Assembly (NCBI GenBank): GCA_937974195.1
Contig: CALJIC010000172.1
Coordinates: forward strand, 1-14,132
Direction: 5' to 3'
Length of the DNA stretch: 14,132 nt
Source: an uncultured Roseiflexaceae bacterium
GTDB taxonomy: Bacteria > Chloroflexota > Chloroflexia > Chloroflexales > Roseiflexaceae
Below the pieces are notes generated by a model. That model made no database searches. It was not told the origin of the DNA and saw only the letters and a program-made list of their open reading frames with translations. Position numbers and translations under genes: made by a program. Position 1 is the first letter of the stretch, and every line of letters starts with the position of its first letter. Shown here one piece after another: positions 13,420-14,132 of this stretch.

Positions 13420-13428
13420 ATTATAGCA
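13420..13428 (-). promoter_or_regulatory. Extended -10 promoter of the radical SAM copy 2 operon
   Basis: On the minus strand TGC immediately precedes a perfect TATAAT (13425-13420). No good -35 is seen at 16-18 bases, which is normal for extended -10 promoters. The start codon of the radical SAM gene is about 30 bases past the predicted transcription start. It would drive the radical SAM gene and the PIN gene behind it. Confidence 0.6.
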
Positions 13429-13477
13429 CGAGATGCAAGCGGCCTTTGCCTACGACTGTGAGGGCGACTGTGCAGCG

Positions 13478-13651
13478 TTACGCCTTCTGTTCAGATGAGG
13501 CGGGAGGGTTGACGGGGTGCTCTAGCGGGTGGGTGGAGGTTGGGTCGTGCAGAATGGCTTCGATGATGAGTGCCCAACGTAGTCGGCGCTCTTCCTCAGT
13601 GTACAGGTGGGGCAGGGCTTGCTGAGTGGAACAGGATTGCTTCTCGCTCAT
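13478..13651 (-). CDS. Small unknown protein (57 residues)
   Basis: A 57-residue reading frame begins MSEKQSCSTQQALPHLYTEE, runs through a charged helix-like stretch (EERRLRWALIIEAIL) and ends in a proline-rich tail (HPLEHPVNPPASSEQ). The ATG at 13651 has GAGG seven bases upstream, and a possible promoter (ACGACA, 17 bases, TATAGT at 13722-13717) lies before it. I recognise no family and see no signal peptide or membrane helix. It lies 93 bases upstream of the radical SAM gene on the same strand but that gene has its own promoter. The good ribosome site is the main reason to believe it. Confidence 0.5.
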   Translation of the reverse strand: MSEKQSCSTQQALPHLYTEEERRLRWALIIEAILHDPTSTHPLEHPVNPPASSEQKA

Positions 13652-13723
13652 TTGGCATCCTCGCAGATCAGTACAGTGCTCGTGGTCACAGGCGCTTTCT
13701 GACTTCCGCCCGAGCAACTATAC

Positions 13724-14078
13724 CAACCGTACGTGGCGTTGTCGTAGAGGCTTCCTTCTACGATTGGTTACAGTACCATGACACGCTGTGGGGAGCGGAG
13801 TGTATCATCGAGCAACATACACAAGCGGTGGCCTTGACTCGGCGCGCTTGAGGTGTGATATCCTGCAGCGGGGGACGGCGGAGCGGGATGAGCGTACGGC
13901 AGGAAGGCGAAGTAGTTGGTCTCCTCCCGCTGCGCGCCAGAGGGAGTATAGCGCGCCGGTCAAGGCTTCCCTTCGGCGCCGCTTATGCTCGTAGGTACAT
14001 AAATGCCGATAGGGGGTCCGGTTTTCGAGCACCGGCAGGAACGTGATTGATATGGGCAACAGCAATGCTAACCTGATG
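13724..14078. other. Stretch with no supported gene
   Basis: Open frames here on both strands lack ribosome sites and have arginine- and serine-rich, non-protein-like composition. Two small inverted repeats can be seen: 13742-13748 with 13757-13763, and 14018-14022 with 14031-14035. Neither has a T-run. I see no tRNA, rRNA or CRISPR pattern. Confidence 0.5.
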
Positions 14079-14124
14079 AAAAACCGAGGCCACGCTCTCT
14101 CATCGATACATAAGAGCCGTGGCC
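14079..14124 (-). terminator. Rho-independent terminator of a gene beyond the right edge
   Basis: GGCCACG (14088-14094) pairs with CGTGGCC (14118-14124). Inner CTCT (14095-14098) pairs with AGAG (14113-14116) past one bulged base. Read on the minus strand the stem is followed by TCGG and five T residues (14083-14079). It would end transcription entering the window from a minus-strand gene to the right. Confidence 0.6.
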
Positions 14125-14132
14125 AATCACTA

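Noticed and set aside
14001..14040. Possible tRNA fragment (TTCGAG within a small stem)
   Set aside because: No acceptor or anticodon stems can be built around it; it is only a 5-bp hairpin.

Overview
The window is GC-rich bacterial DNA, roughly 70% GC by eye over most of its length. Every gene I can support lies on the minus strand. The mix of an ECF42-type sigma factor, DGPF/YCII proteins, a BNR-propeller/MoaD pair and other small stand-alone proteins (DUF1905/YdeI, DUF1801, DUF2200, ClbS/DfsB) is typical of Chloroflexota and high-GC Actinomycetota. I favour Chloroflexota because of the palindromic intergenic repeats, but this is inference and the phylum is not proven.

Positions 74-6120 look like an ECF42 regulon in one block. 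The sigma factor gene (4864-6120) is read from a good housekeeping promoter. Downstream lie three divergent YCII/DGPF genes (start codons at 4368, 1921 and 1393), a YdeI-like protein, a six-Asp-box propeller protein translationally coupled to a MoaD/ThiS-like protein, and a transglutaminase-like protein. Two promoter-like sites, at 4688-4714 and 1436-1462, share TGT(C/T)GA, a 17-bp spacer and CGACTATCTG. They resemble the ECF42 target motif and precede two of the YCII operons. In the 4368 operon a multi-hairpin repeat lies between this promoter and the gene, giving a leader of about 310 nt.

Positions 6270-6725 hold rpiB with its own sigma-70-type promoter. Positions 7008-7582 hold a MazF/PemK toxin with a ribbon-helix-helix antitoxin. 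Their promoter overlaps a perfect inverted repeat and predicts a leaderless antitoxin mRNA. Positions 7721-10229 hold small accessory genes: ClbS/DfsB-like, a broken WD40 gene, DUF2200, DUF1801 and a metallo-beta-lactamase-fold hydrolase.

Positions 10301-13384 are the most unusual part. A GC-rich radical SAM/helix-hairpin-helix gene of the 'radical SAM linked to UDG' type has lost its 5' end. Just upstream sits a complete copy, about 89% identical in protein but visibly less GC-rich, with a PIN-domain gene and an orphan reading-frame fragment between them. This looks like insertion or recombination of foreign DNA that brought in a replacement copy. Positions 13478-13651 encode a small unknown protein. 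The last 400 bases hold no gene I can support, apart from a terminator-like hairpin for a gene beyond the right edge.
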